Shown: piece after piece, positions 42,935 through 51,179 of the stretch
Position numbering within the stretch: the first letter of the stretch is position 1
How the letters are laid out: each line of letters starts with the position of its first letter
Assembly (NCBI GenBank): GCA_963634745.1
Contig: CAVHCX010000001.1
Location: 62,001 to 126,000 of the forward strand
Direction: 5' to 3'
DNA length: 64,000 bases
Source: CAKRJP01 sp963634745
GTDB taxonomy: Bacteria; Bacillota; Clostridia; Lachnospirales; Lachnospiraceae
Notes under the pieces: model-generated
Database searches by the model: none
Told to the model about the DNA's origin: nothing
The model's input: only the letters and a program-made list of their open reading frames with translations
Position numbers and translations under genes: made by a program

Positions 42935-43291
42935 ATGGAAAAGAAGAGAATAGATGCTAGGAAGCATATGAAGGGCCTTATTATTTTTTTTATGATCTTT
43001 ATTCTGGGCTTTATTATTTTTTACAGAACCGGATATGCCAAGGACCAAGAAAAAGGAATGAAAAGCATCCAGGCAGGCATGGCTTCCGAAGGCCCCGAAT
43101 TGGATGCTAAGAAGCTATATAAAACCATAGAGATTCGTCAGGGAGATTCTCTATGGTTGATTGCCCAGGAATATATGGATGAACATTATGACTCTGTAGA
43201 TGATTACATTCAAGATTTAAAAGACATCAACCATCTTGAGACCGACTGCATTGAGGCAGGCAATTACTTAACGGTGGCTTATTATTTGTAG
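42935..43291 (+). CDS. yneA: YneA-like SOS cell-division inhibitor (LysM protein)
   Basis: The 118-residue protein has one N-terminal membrane segment (about 14-30) and a C-terminal LysM-type domain (about 66-116; IEIRQGDSLWLIAQEYM, DINHLETDCIEAGNYLTV). YneA of B. subtilis has this layout, is divergent from lexA and blocks septation during SOS. SD AGGAGGAG lies 9-12 bases before the ATG. A consensus promoter and several LexA-box-like sites precede it. It acts outside the membrane by inference. Confidence 0.85.
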   Translation: MEKKRIDARKHMKGLIIFFMIFILGFIIFYRTGYAKDQEKGMKSIQAGMASEGPELDAKKLYKTIEIRQGDSLWLIAQEYMDEHYDSVDDYIQDLKDINHLETDCIEAGNYLTVAYYL

Positions 43292-43374
43292 ATTTTATTA
43301 GCTTCCCTAGATAGAAAATATGTAGTATTCAAAGCTGTAGATGTCATAGATTGATTTTCTATAGCTTTAAATAC

Positions 43375-43403
43375 TTGCAAGGAGTAGTCGAAAGTATTAT
43401 AAT
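43375..43403 (+). promoter_or_regulatory. Candidate promoter for the Xer-type recombinase
   Basis: TTGCAA at 43375-43380 and TATAAT at 43398-43403, spacer 17 bases. Confidence 0.65.
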
Positions 43404-43410
43404 AAACAGA

Positions 43411-43454
43411 GATAGATCTATACGACAAATCCTTGTTTTTCCAATAGATCTATC
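43411..43454. repeat. Inverted repeat at the recombinase transcription start
   Basis: GATAGATCTAT (43411-43421) and its exact inverse ATAGATCTATC (43444-43454), 22 bases apart. Each arm contains the palindrome ATAGATCTAT. It lies about 8 bases after the -10, so it may be an operator pair, a leader hairpin or a recombinase site. Confidence 0.6.
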
Positions 43455-43479
43455 AATTTTTACAGGGAGTATTTATTAT

Positions 43480-44544
43480 ATGGCTACAACTAAGACTTAT
43501 CATGATCAAATCGAACAAGATTATACCTTGCGTTTACGGGATATTTTAAAGACCTTGCCCCCATTTGCAAAGGATTATTTTCGTGCATTGGAACCTAGAT
43601 CTTCCGTTAGAACCAGAATTAATTATGCATATGACATTCGCGTATTTTTTCATTTCCTTATGGAGATGAATCCTGTCTATAAGGATTATAGCATAGATCA
43701 GTTCAGGGTTGAGGATCTAGAACGCATTGAGCCTGCTGATATTGAGGAATATATGGAATATCTGAAGGTTTATAAAAAAGATCCTAATGAGGATTACATT
43801 ACCAATGGTGAGCGCGGCTTAAAGCGTAAAATGTCTGCCCTGCGAAGCTTTTATAATTATTACTATACCAGGCAGTCTATTGAAAAGAATCCTACGCTTT
43901 TGGTGGAGATGCCCAAGCTTCATGATAAGGCCATTATCCGCTTAGATACCGACGAGATTGCCCTTTTATTGGACTATGTAGAAAACTGTGGCTCTAAGCT
44001 TACAGGACAGGCTCTGCGCTATTATAATAAGACCAAGGATAGAGATATTGCCATCCTAACTCTTTTACTGGGCACAGGAATTCGTGTATCTGAATGTGTA
44101 GGTCTAGACCTAACCGATGTGGACTTTAAAAATTACGGAATTACAGTTACCCGTAAAGGTGGTAACCAGATGGTTGTCTATTTCGGGGATGAAGTCGCCG
44201 ATGCCCTTCTTCAATATATAGAAGGCGACAGGAAGGCCACAAAGGCCCTAGAAGGCCACGAGAACGCCTTGTTCTTATCTACCCAACGAAAACGCATGGG
44301 CGTTCAATCGGTTGAGAATATGGTTAAGAAATATACCAAGGCAGTAACTCCAAATAAAAAGATTACCCCTCATAAACTTAGAAGTACCTATGGCACAGCC
44401 CTTTATAAGGAAACGGGCGATATTTATCTGGTAGCGGATGTTCTGGGCCATAAGGACGTCAATACCACGAAGAAGCATTATGCTGCCATTGATGAAGACC
44501 GTCGCAGGCAAGCTGCCGGTGCTGTAAAACTGCGGGAACCTTAA
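43480..44544 (+). CDS. Tyrosine recombinase (XerC/XerD-like)
   Basis: The 354-residue protein has a core-binding domain (about 15-145) and a catalytic domain with the complete set Arg202, Lys226, His298, Arg301, His324 and Tyr334 (GTGIRVSE, TPHKLRSTYGT, LGHKDVNTTKKHYAA). It could resolve chromosome dimers, or be a related recombinase. It is longer than E. coli XerC/D (about 300 aa), with an insert near 100-115. The ATG at 43480 has AGGGAG 10 bases upstream. No phage genes are nearby. Confidence 0.88.
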   Translation: MATTKTYHDQIEQDYTLRLRDILKTLPPFAKDYFRALEPRSSVRTRINYAYDIRVFFHFLMEMNPVYKDYSIDQFRVEDLERIEPADIEEYMEYLKVYKKDPNEDYITNGERGLKRKMSALRSFYNYYYTRQSIEKNPTLLVEMPKLHDKAIIRLDTDEIALLLDYVENCGSKLTGQALRYYNKTKDRDIAILTLLLGTGIRVSECVGLDLTDVDFKNYGITVTRKGGNQMVVYFGDEVADALLQYIEGDRKATKALEGHENALFLSTQRKRMGVQSVENMVKKYTKAVTPNKKITPHKLRSTYGTALYKETGDIYLVADVLGHKDVNTTKKHYAAIDEDRRRQAAGAVKLREP

Positions 44545-44558
44545 GAATATTTATAAAA

Positions 44559-44620
44559 AAATTGCAGAGAATCTGATGGCTTATATTAAATGGCACCGAT
44601 CTATGGATTCTCTGCAATTT
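44559..44620. terminator. Bidirectional terminator after the recombinase
   Basis: AAATTGCAGAGAATC and GATTCTCTGCAATTT form a perfect 15-bp stem with a long loop. A- and T-runs flank both sides. Confidence 0.82.
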
Positions 44621-44647
44621 TTAAAACTTATTTTACTTATTTAAATT

Positions 44648-45295
44648 TTAAAGTTTCACACCAATATTTTTTTCTTTTAATTCTATCAATGCTTTGATGG
44701 CATCTACTGCTCCATCAATTCCTAAAATGGAACTGTTTAAGCAGAAATCGTAGCTTTCAGAGTCGCCCCATTTTTTATTACTATAATAATTATAGTAACC
44801 GGCTCTCTTCTTATCTGTCTTAATGATCATATCCTTTGCTTTGGCGTCTGTAAGATCAAATTGCTTGGCAACTCTTCGGATTCTGTCATTTAAGTCTGCC
44901 CGTATGAAAATTCGAAGGACATCCGGCCGGTCTTCCAATGCGTAGTCTGCACATCGTCCGATAAGTACACAAGGACCCTCTGCAGCAATTCCTTTAATCG
45001 CATCAAACTGAGCTAAGAAAATCTTATGATTCAGTGGCATATCCAGATATCCGGAAGCATAGTTGCTACCAAAGGAATAGGTATCCATTACTAAGGAATA
45101 TAAAAAACTGTTGGTCGGTTTCTCATCATTGCTTTCAAAAAGTTCCTGACAGATTCCACTCTCCTTTGCAGCCCGGTCTAGCATTTCCTTATCATATAGT
45201 TTGATACCTAAGTCTTCTGCCAGCTTCGTTCCGATATCGTGTCCCCCGCTACCAAATTGTCGTCCGATTGTAATGATTGTACTTGTTTTTGCCAT
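44648..45295 (-). CDS. Cytidylate kinase-like family protein
   Basis: The 215-residue protein starts with a P-loop-like ITIGRQFGSGGHDIGTKLAE. It continues with LGIKLYDKEMLDRAA and GPCVLIGRCADYALED, which fit the cytidylate-kinase-like (AAK_26/PF13189) group common in gut Clostridia. RRAGYYNYYSNKKWGD is characteristic of this subgroup. It is not the housekeeping Cmk, and its substrate is unknown. A candidate -10 (TATAAT, minus strand 45379-45374) lies about 80 bases upstream. Confidence 0.82.
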   Translation of the reverse strand: MAKTSTIITIGRQFGSGGHDIGTKLAEDLGIKLYDKEMLDRAAKESGICQELFESNDEKPTNSFLYSLVMDTYSFGSNYASGYLDMPLNHKIFLAQFDAIKGIAAEGPCVLIGRCADYALEDRPDVLRIFIRADLNDRIRRVAKQFDLTDAKAKDMIIKTDKKRAGYYNYYSNKKWGDSESYDFCLNSSILGIDGAVDAIKALIELKEKNIGVKL

Positions 45296-45447
45296 AATGA
45301 CTCACGCTCCTTTTATAGAATGTACACTCTTAAATGTTTATTCGAGTTATTTTTTGTGATTCTTGTTGTACACATTATACATGAATTCATGGCGAAAGTA
45401 CACTAATTCAGCAAAAATGTAGGAGTAATTCATTAAATTTACGTATG

Positions 45448-46368
45448 CTAGTTACTGTTTTCCGACAATATTCTAAGTAATTTTATAAAATAGTCGGGTA
45501 AGGGCGCATTTACCTCCAGATATTCTCCTGTCCTGGGATGAATAATGCCTAATGTTTTTGCATGGAGACTTTGTCCCTGTAACCAAGAAAAGGGACATTT
45601 CTTTGGCCCATAGACCTCGTCTCCTAAAAGAGGATGGCCGATGCTGGCCATATGCACGCGGATTTGATGGGTTCGTCCTGTCTCCAATTGGCATTGGATA
45701 TAGGTATAATTTCCAAAACGCTGCAGGACCTTATAGTGGGTAATGGCATCTCTGGAAACTTTGGCATGGGTGCTCATTTTCTTTCGGTCCAGCGGATGTC
45801 TCCCGATGGGGGCATGAATGGTTCCTGTATCCTCCTTTAGATTCCCGTGAACGATAGCTTCATAGACGCGTTTGATAGAATGTACTTTTAGTTGGTCGGA
45901 AAGACTCTGGTGAGCCTTATCATTTTTACAAACCACCAAGGACCCTGTGGTGTCCATATCAATTCTATGAACGATTCCGGGGCGTATTTCTCCATTAATG
46001 CCTGATAGGTCCTCCCCGCAATGATACATTAAAGCATTGACCAGGGTGCCACTGTAATGGCCGGGAGCGGGATGCACGACCATGCCTTTGGGCTTGTTTA
46101 CAATGATAATGTCTTGGTCTTCGTACAGAATATCTAAAGGAATGTCCTCTGCCAGAATTTCCGGATCCTTTATTTCCGGAATGTTGACAGAGATTAGATC
46201 ATCTACAGCAAGCTTATAATTGGATTTTATGGGCTCTTTATTAACCTGTACCTGGTTTTCCTTGATCAGTTTCTGAATAAAGGATCTGGTACAATCTGGC
46301 ATCTGTTCGGCGAGAAATTTATCAATTCGAGTATTTTTATTTTGAGGATCTACTAAAAATTCTGTCAA
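45448..46368 (-). CDS. rluD: RluA-family 23S rRNA pseudouridine synthase
   Basis: The 306-residue protein has an N-terminal S4 domain (TRIDKFLAEQMPDCTRSFIQKLIKE is split here between residues 15 and 40) and a pseudouridine-synthase domain. The catalytic Asp lies in HRIDMDTTGSL near residue 140. LETGRTHQIRVHMASIGHPL completes the signature. Position after lspA is the usual one for RluD. The start overlaps lspA by 32 bases. Confidence 0.93.
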   Translation of the reverse strand: MTEFLVDPQNKNTRIDKFLAEQMPDCTRSFIQKLIKENQVQVNKEPIKSNYKLAVDDLISVNIPEIKDPEILAEDIPLDILYEDQDIIIVNKPKGMVVHPAPGHYSGTLVNALMYHCGEDLSGINGEIRPGIVHRIDMDTTGSLVVCKNDKAHQSLSDQLKVHSIKRVYEAIVHGNLKEDTGTIHAPIGRHPLDRKKMSTHAKVSRDAITHYKVLQRFGNYTYIQCQLETGRTHQIRVHMASIGHPLLGDEVYGPKKCPFSWLQGQSLHAKTLGIIHPRTGEYLEVNAPLPDYFIKLLRILSENSN

Positions 46369-46849
46369 AATCTTCCTCCTTATAATAAAAGATTATTAGC
46401 AGGATCAGCATAAAGGCTGAAAGGGTAACATAAATATCTGCTACATTAAATACCGGAAAATCAATCAATTTAAAATAGAAGAAATCTACCACGTAATTGA
46501 GCCTTGCACGGTCAATTAAATTTCCCAAGGCGCCGGATACAAGCAGTACTCCGCAGATTCTAAGAGGCAGAAATTTTTGTTCCATAGGTACTTTATGATA
46601 AAAGTAGGCAACCAGGCATACAATAAGGATGGCGCATAGATAGAAAAAGATCCTTTTATTCTGTAGAATTCCAAAGGCTGCACCAGAGTTTTCCAGGTAT
46701 TGCAATTGAAAGATATCTTTTAAAATAATAAAGGGATTCTTTCCCTTAAGATTAAGAACCGCCAGATATTTCGTATATTGATCCAGAAGGACTAGAAGAA
46801 AGGCGGCAATCAGAGCTATTATATAATTTTTCATTCGATTATTTTTCAT
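46337..46849 (-). CDS. lspA: Lipoprotein signal peptidase (signal peptidase II)
   Basis: Membrane aspartyl protease that removes lipoprotein signal peptides. The 170-residue protein has four membrane segments and the two catalytic Asp motifs GNLIDRARLNYVVDF and FNVADIYVT, with LENSGAAFGIL between helices. The start MKNNRMKNYI at 46849 has GGAGATGG just upstream; a longer reading to 46930 would cross the sepF terminator and is rejected. Confidence 0.95.
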   Translation of the reverse strand: MKNNRMKNYIIALIAAFLLVLLDQYTKYLAVLNLKGKNPFIILKDIFQLQYLENSGAAFGILQNKRIFFYLCAILIVCLVAYFYHKVPMEQKFLPLRICGVLLVSGALGNLIDRARLNYVVDFFYFKLIDFPVFNVADIYVTLSAFMLILLIIFYYKEEDFDRIFSRSSK

Positions 46850-46886
46850 AGGACCATCTCCTTTAAATATAACATAACATAAAGAA

Positions 46887-46918
46887 AGAGCATCAACCAA
46901 ACGATTTGCTGATGCTCT
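46887..46918 (-). terminator. Terminator after sepF
   Basis: On the minus strand AGAGCATCA and TGATGCTCT form a 9-bp stem with a 14-nt loop, followed by TTCTTTATG. It separates sepF from lspA-rluD. Confidence 0.7.
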
Positions 46919-46946
46919 GTACAAATTCAATTTATGATTCTTAAAA

Positions 46947-47510
46947 TTAGTATCTGGATGTCATAGATGACTCATTAAAAGAAGTATTCAACAAATCCTG
47001 TAAATCACCGGAAATATCTACATTCGTTGGTGTTACTAGGAAAATATAATTGGAAATCTTTTGTAAATTACCACTGATAGCAAAAGCTGCGCCGCAGGTA
47101 AAATCAATGATTCGTTGAGCAATCTCAAGATCCAAACCTTCCAGATTAAGAATGACTGTTCTTCCGCTGAGCAAGGTCTCTGTAATCTCTCTGCCATCAT
47201 CTACAGCTGTTGGCTTGATTACACAAACTTCCATATTTACTGGACTTCTTCTGCCGGAAGTTGCCGGTCTCATCGGAGTTACTTTATTATTAAATCTTGA
47301 AGATTTAGATGTAGATGGTGCCTCAAACTCTTCTTCCTCATCATCAACTGATTCTGATTTGGAAGACTTACCACCAAAAAGTCCACCGAGCTTGCTAGCT
47401 ACAGACTTCTCTTCTACTTCATCATCATATTCATCATCGAAGAAATCATCATCGTAATCTTCCTCATCATTCAGCTTAATGATATCAAGAAACTTATCTA
47501 ATACTCCCAT
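46947..47510 (-). CDS. sepF: Cell division protein SepF
   Basis: Links FtsZ to the membrane and bundles its filaments. The 187-residue protein has an N-terminal amphipathic anchor (MGVLDKFLDIIKL) and an acidic, disordered linker (about 15-75). The C-terminal SepF domain contains VCVIKPTAVDDGREITETLL, LNLEGLDLEIAQRIIDFTCG and the final FLVTPTNVDIS. It follows yggS, as in other Firmicutes. ylmG, ylmH and divIVA, usual neighbours, are absent. Confidence 0.94.
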   Translation of the reverse strand: MGVLDKFLDIIKLNDEEDYDDDFFDDEYDDEVEEKSVASKLGGLFGGKSSKSESVDDEEEEFEAPSTSKSSRFNNKVTPMRPATSGRRSPVNMEVCVIKPTAVDDGREITETLLSGRTVILNLEGLDLEIAQRIIDFTCGAAFAISGNLQKISNYIFLVTPTNVDISGDLQDLLNTSFNESSMTSRY

Positions 47511-47533
47511 TCTAAATATCTCCCATCTTATAT

Positions 47534-48229
47534 TTATACTAGAGCATAATCCCTGGCACCAAAAATTCCGGTTCCCACTCGAACCATTGTAGCACCCTCT
47601 TCTATGGCAACCTGGTAATCATTCGTCATACCCATAGACAAAACACTCATAGTAATATTATCAACGTTTTTCTTTCTTATGTCAACAGATAATTCGCGTA
47701 ATCTTGCGAAAACTGGTCGATTTTCCTCGGGATCTGACACAAATGGGGCGATTGTCATTAGACCTTTAACCTGAATATGTTTGTAATTTGCAATCTCTTC
47801 AATGAATGCATCCACTTCCTCTGGCATCAAGCCAAATTTTGTATCTTCCTTTGCCACATTCACTTCGATCAGAATGTTGGCTATGATTCCTTTTTTCTCG
47901 GCTTCCTTATCAATGGTTTCAGCCAGTCGAATGGAATCTACAGAATGAATCAGATCTACTTTATCGACAATATACTTTACCTTGTTACGCTGCAAATGTC
48001 CAATCATCTGCCACTTAATATCCCCGGGCATAACCTCATATTTGTCTACTAATTCCTGGACCTTATTTTCTCCAAAAACACGGATCCCTTGGTCATAAAT
48101 TTCCTCAAGCATCTCTACGGGTTTTGTCTTACTAACAGCGATTAAAGTTACTTCCTCACGGTTTCTGCCGGCACGCTCACAGGCCTTCTGGATGTTTTCT
48201 TCTACCTGAGCCAAATTTTCTTTTAGCAT
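47534..48229 (-). CDS. yggS: YggS family PLP homeostasis protein
   Basis: The 231-residue protein binds pyridoxal phosphate and helps balance free PLP. The PLP lysine is in TLIAVSKTKPVEML near residue 34. Other segments are FGENKVQELVDK, WQMIGHLQRNKVKYI and SMGMTNDYQVAIEEGATMVRVGTGIFG. Also called YlmE when next to sepF, as here. It is 23 bases upstream of sepF. Confidence 0.94.
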   Translation of the reverse strand: MLKENLAQVEENIQKACERAGRNREEVTLIAVSKTKPVEMLEEIYDQGIRVFGENKVQELVDKYEVMPGDIKWQMIGHLQRNKVKYIVDKVDLIHSVDSIRLAETIDKEAEKKGIIANILIEVNVAKEDTKFGLMPEEVDAFIEEIANYKHIQVKGLMTIAPFVSDPEENRPVFARLRELSVDIRKKNVDNITMSVLSMGMTNDYQVAIEEGATMVRVGTGIFGARDYALV

Positions 48230-48272
48230 TTTACTACCTCGATTTCTTAATTTATATATTTATGATGCATTA

Positions 48273-49643
48273 CTAAAATACAATATCATCCTCTTTGACA
48301 GAGTCCCCCTGCAGGGCAATTCGATCATAATTGATCACTCCGTAGACACTATCGGATTCTATAATATAATATCCATCGCTTTCGCATAAAATAGATACCG
48401 GTTTAAACTCTGCATAGCCCTTGTTGATATTGTAAACCCCCTTTAATGTGGCAGTTTCTGACACTGTATAAGTGTCTGTAGAATCGGCCTTATTAAGGGT
48501 TGCATTTTTCTTCAACGCATCAGTACTTAGATAGACCATATTGGTATCACTATCTAGATAATAAACATTTGCGCTTACAAAGCTGGCCGTATCGGTTCCG
48601 TTGTCTACCAAAACTCCTGTCGAATTACTATTTCCCCCCTGGGTAATATAATCCTTGGGAACCGTATAGAAGGTCTTTTCCGTTACAGAGGACTCCGGAA
48701 TCTTAAGGCCCGATTCATCGGTGGTAATCAACTCTATATCGGCATAGCGACTGGTGGCATATTGAACCATAGAATTATCAAAAGATAAAATTGCTATATT
48801 GGTTTGTCCGTCTTTCTTTAGAGAAACCGTAGCATAAAAGGTTTCTGATGTGTCTGGAAATTGGACCTTAACACTGGAAACATCTGCCAATTCCTTGGCC
48901 GTATCCTGCGAAATTATAATAGCGATGGACCAGTTATTGTCTGTTACTACTTTATAAATTGCTGTTCCGGAAGTCACATTCGTATCATCCTGCAGACTTG
49001 TACTTTTGTAGCCTTCCTTTTCAATCATGGCTGCTGTAACCGTATCAGCGGTGGTGCCTTCCAAGCCATCGATGCTATATAAAACAATCCCATCTGTGGA
49101 AGCATTATAAGTTTTTACAGAACTATCTGCGGAAAGATCTGCCAACTGATTTTGCTTGCTTTTACTGCTCTGACCGGACAAGGCATTGTTAATATTGTCC
49201 TTTAAGGAATAGACATCAGAAAAACGATTGGAATTATAATTATCATTGTAGGATTGAATTTTTGAAAAGATGACACTCTGTTGATCCGCAGTCAAGCTTT
49301 CGGCATCCGCAGTGCTATTGCTATTTAAATTCAAAGCCTGCTCCGATAAGCTGTAAACGCAGGTTTGAGCCCCTACCTTACTTCCTTCCAAAGCGAAAAA
49401 ATTAATATAGCCATCAGCATCAGCGTTCACAACCGTCTCATTTCTTATGATCATGCCAGTGTAGGTTTGATCCTTTAAAATAGAACCATTTCTAACTTCA
49501 TAGGCCGTTACACGGTTACTTGTCAAATAAGCGATAAGTGTAACCAACAGATAAATAAAAATAACGCCAAATATGATCATTCCTACATTAAAATGAATGC
49601 GCTTGTGATAAATTTGAATGTTAGAATTGGTTTTTTTACTCAC
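48273..49643 (-). CDS. HlyD-like membrane-anchored protein of the sepF cluster
   Basis: The 456-residue protein has one N-terminal membrane segment (about 20-43; IIFGVIFIYLLVTLIAYLTSN). It continues with an extracytoplasmic region beginning like the biotinyl-lipoyl/barrel-sandwich part of HlyD-family adaptors (VRNGSILKDQTYTGMIIRNETVVNADADGYINFF). Serine/Asn-rich stretches follow. No ABC transporter or outer-membrane partner is nearby. It lies directly before yggS-sepF, which suggests an envelope or division role. Such genes recur next to ylmE/sepF in Clostridia, to my knowledge without a function. Confidence 0.7.
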   Translation of the reverse strand: MSKKTNSNIQIYHKRIHFNVGMIIFGVIFIYLLVTLIAYLTSNRVTAYEVRNGSILKDQTYTGMIIRNETVVNADADGYINFFALEGSKVGAQTCVYSLSEQALNLNSNSTADAESLTADQQSVIFSKIQSYNDNYNSNRFSDVYSLKDNINNALSGQSSKSKQNQLADLSADSSVKTYNASTDGIVLYSIDGLEGTTADTVTAAMIEKEGYKSTSLQDDTNVTSGTAIYKVVTDNNWSIAIIISQDTAKELADVSSVKVQFPDTSETFYATVSLKKDGQTNIAILSFDNSMVQYATSRYADIELITTDESGLKIPESSVTEKTFYTVPKDYITQGGNSNSTGVLVDNGTDTASFVSANVYYLDSDTNMVYLSTDALKKNATLNKADSTDTYTVSETATLKGVYNINKGYAEFKPVSILCESDGYYIIESDSVYGVINYDRIALQGDSVKEDDIVF

Positions 49644-49677
49644 AAAAAACTCTCCTTATTCTGCTTTCTAATCCTAA

Positions 49678-49707
49678 AAAAGGAATGCTTTTAAAGGCAC
49701 CCCTTTT
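49678..49707 (-). terminator. Terminator after dacA
   Basis: On the minus strand AAAAGGGGTGC and GCATTCCTTTT pair (G-U pairs included) and are followed by a T-run. Confidence 0.75.
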
Positions 49708-49717
49708 ATACTTGCTT

Positions 49718-50776
49718 TTAATTTGTAGTTAATGTAGGAATTGCCTGGATCATCGTTGACATATCACTGTAGAGGATGCTCTTAGTAGAAGCCCCCATAA
49801 CAATTGTGATATAGGAATGATCGGACGCATCCTTCACCAGAAGTATCAAACAGTTTCCGGCTTGGTCAGTGGTTCCCGTCTTGCCTCCCACAAGGGTCAT
49901 TCCATCCGGAACAGCCTCGTAACCGGCTTGGTACCAATTGGTAGGGGTCCACTCTTCGGTTCTTGTTGATCCATCAGAATTTGTAATATCCACGGAATAG
50001 GACTCCGTATTGATGATATCGAGAAATTCTTGATGCTTGATGCATTCATTAAAAATCAGATAAAGATCATAAACCGTGGAGTAATGAGACTCATCATGTA
50101 ATCCATTGGAATTTACAAAATGGGAATTGGTTGCATAAAGCTCTGCCGCTCTCTCATTCATCATTTCTGCAAATTTTGTGGTATCACCTGCAATGTAATA
50201 GGCAATGGTAGCTGCATTGTCATTTCCCGATTCCAGAAGCATTCCATACATAAGATCCTCCAGGGTCAGCTGATCTCCCGCTTGCAAGCCACAGGTAGAT
50301 TCATCTGCTGCAAAGGAAGCTGCCGCAGTCTCCTCCGGAACAGTAACCACGTCTGTTAAATTACCATTCTCAATCGCTAATAGGGCTGTCAGAATCTTTG
50401 TGGTACTGGCCGGATAGAGCTCTTCAAAAACATTATTGGCATATAAAACCTTGCTATTATCTACATCAAAAATAGCAGCTCCTGTAAAGTCATATCCATC
50501 AGGCTCTCCGTCAAAATCCACATCCGTATCTGTTATACAATAATTTGCGGTGATAGAAGTACCGGTATATACAGAAGTATTATAGCTAGCACTCTCATAA
50601 ACACTGACCACTTCTTCATAATCCTTGGTGCGGTTCATATAAAGCAAGGCACAAATAGCCACAAGAGCTAGGACTATCAAAGATAAACAGAGAACTTTGC
50701 CGGAAGAATTCTTTTTTCTTCTTTTTCTTCTTCCGCTTCTTTGACCTTGACTTCTTCTTTTATCGGTACATTTCAC
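49718..50776 (-). CDS. dacA: D-alanyl-D-alanine carboxypeptidase (PBP5/DacA family)
   Basis: Trims the terminal D-Ala of peptidoglycan stem peptides. The 352-residue protein has a very basic N-terminus, one membrane segment (about 27-47) and the S11 motifs Ser124-T-T-Lys127, Ser183-G-Asn185 and Lys299-Thr-Gly301. It lacks the C-terminal amphipathic PBP5 domain and is anchored by its N-terminus. The start overlaps mgsA by 17 bases, so it is the last gene of the mreB-to-dacA operon, which ends with a terminator. Confidence 0.93.
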   Translation of the reverse strand: MKCTDKRRSQGQRSGRRKRRKKNSSGKVLCLSLIVLALVAICALLYMNRTKDYEEVVSVYESASYNTSVYTGTSITANYCITDTDVDFDGEPDGYDFTGAAIFDVDNSKVLYANNVFEELYPASTTKILTALLAIENGNLTDVVTVPEETAAASFAADESTCGLQAGDQLTLEDLMYGMLLESGNDNAATIAYYIAGDTTKFAEMMNERAAELYATNSHFVNSNGLHDESHYSTVYDLYLIFNECIKHQEFLDIINTESYSVDITNSDGSTRTEEWTPTNWYQAGYEAVPDGMTLVGGKTGTTDQAGNCLILLVKDASDHSYITIVMGASTKSILYSDMSTMIQAIPTLTTN

Positions 50777-51155
50777 GCCAATCCAGATCTCCTCTATCTA
50801 ATGCTAATATAATTACCTCAGCAGTAGCCAGGTTGGTTGCCATAGGGATATTATAGGTATCACAAAGACGAACCACATCATTGACATCCGGCTCATGAGG
50901 CTTAGGGTTCGAAGGTTCCCTAAGGAAAATAAGTGCGTCGATGTCATTCTGGGCAATCTGTGCCCCCAACTGCTGGGTTCCACCTAAATGACCTGCTAAA
51001 TATTTATGTATATTAAGGTTTGTTACTTCCTCAATAAGACGTCCGGTTGTTCCTGTAGCAAACAATTCGTGCTTGCTTAGGATGCCACGATAAGCGATAC
51101 AGAAGTTTTGCATCAAGGTCTTTTTAGAATCATGTGCGATTAAACCGATATTCAT
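50760..51155 (-). CDS. mgsA: Methylglyoxal synthase
   Basis: Converts dihydroxyacetone phosphate to methylglyoxal and phosphate, a glycolytic bypass. The 131-residue protein has the family core MNIGLIAHDSKK, LFATGTTGRLI, LAGHLGGTQQLGAQIA and PHEPDVNDVVRLCDTYNIPMATNLATAE, with the catalytic Asp near 71. The start at 51155 is preferred over 51173 because GGAG lies between the two ATGs. It sits between rodA and dacA, a frequent arrangement in Clostridia. Confidence 0.95.
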   Translation of the reverse strand: MNIGLIAHDSKKTLMQNFCIAYRGILSKHELFATGTTGRLIEEVTNLNIHKYLAGHLGGTQQLGAQIAQNDIDALIFLREPSNPKPHEPDVNDVVRLCDTYNIPMATNLATAEVIILALDRGDLDWREMYR

Positions 51156-51179
51156 CCTTTTTCTCTCCTTCATCCCTTT

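Noticed and set aside
43480..44544. Tyrosine recombinase as a prophage or integrative-element integrase
   Set aside because: No tRNA, direct-repeat attachment site, phage or conjugation gene lies nearby. The full Xer-type catalytic set and housekeeping neighbours fit a chromosomal recombinase better.
45296..45447. Repeated GTGTAC motifs as an operator array
   Set aside because: Three 6-base matches in 150 AT-rich bases, irregular spacing, can arise by chance.
48273..49643. HlyD-like gene as part of a type I secretion system
   Set aside because: No ABC exporter or secreted substrate gene is adjacent, and flanking genes are division genes.
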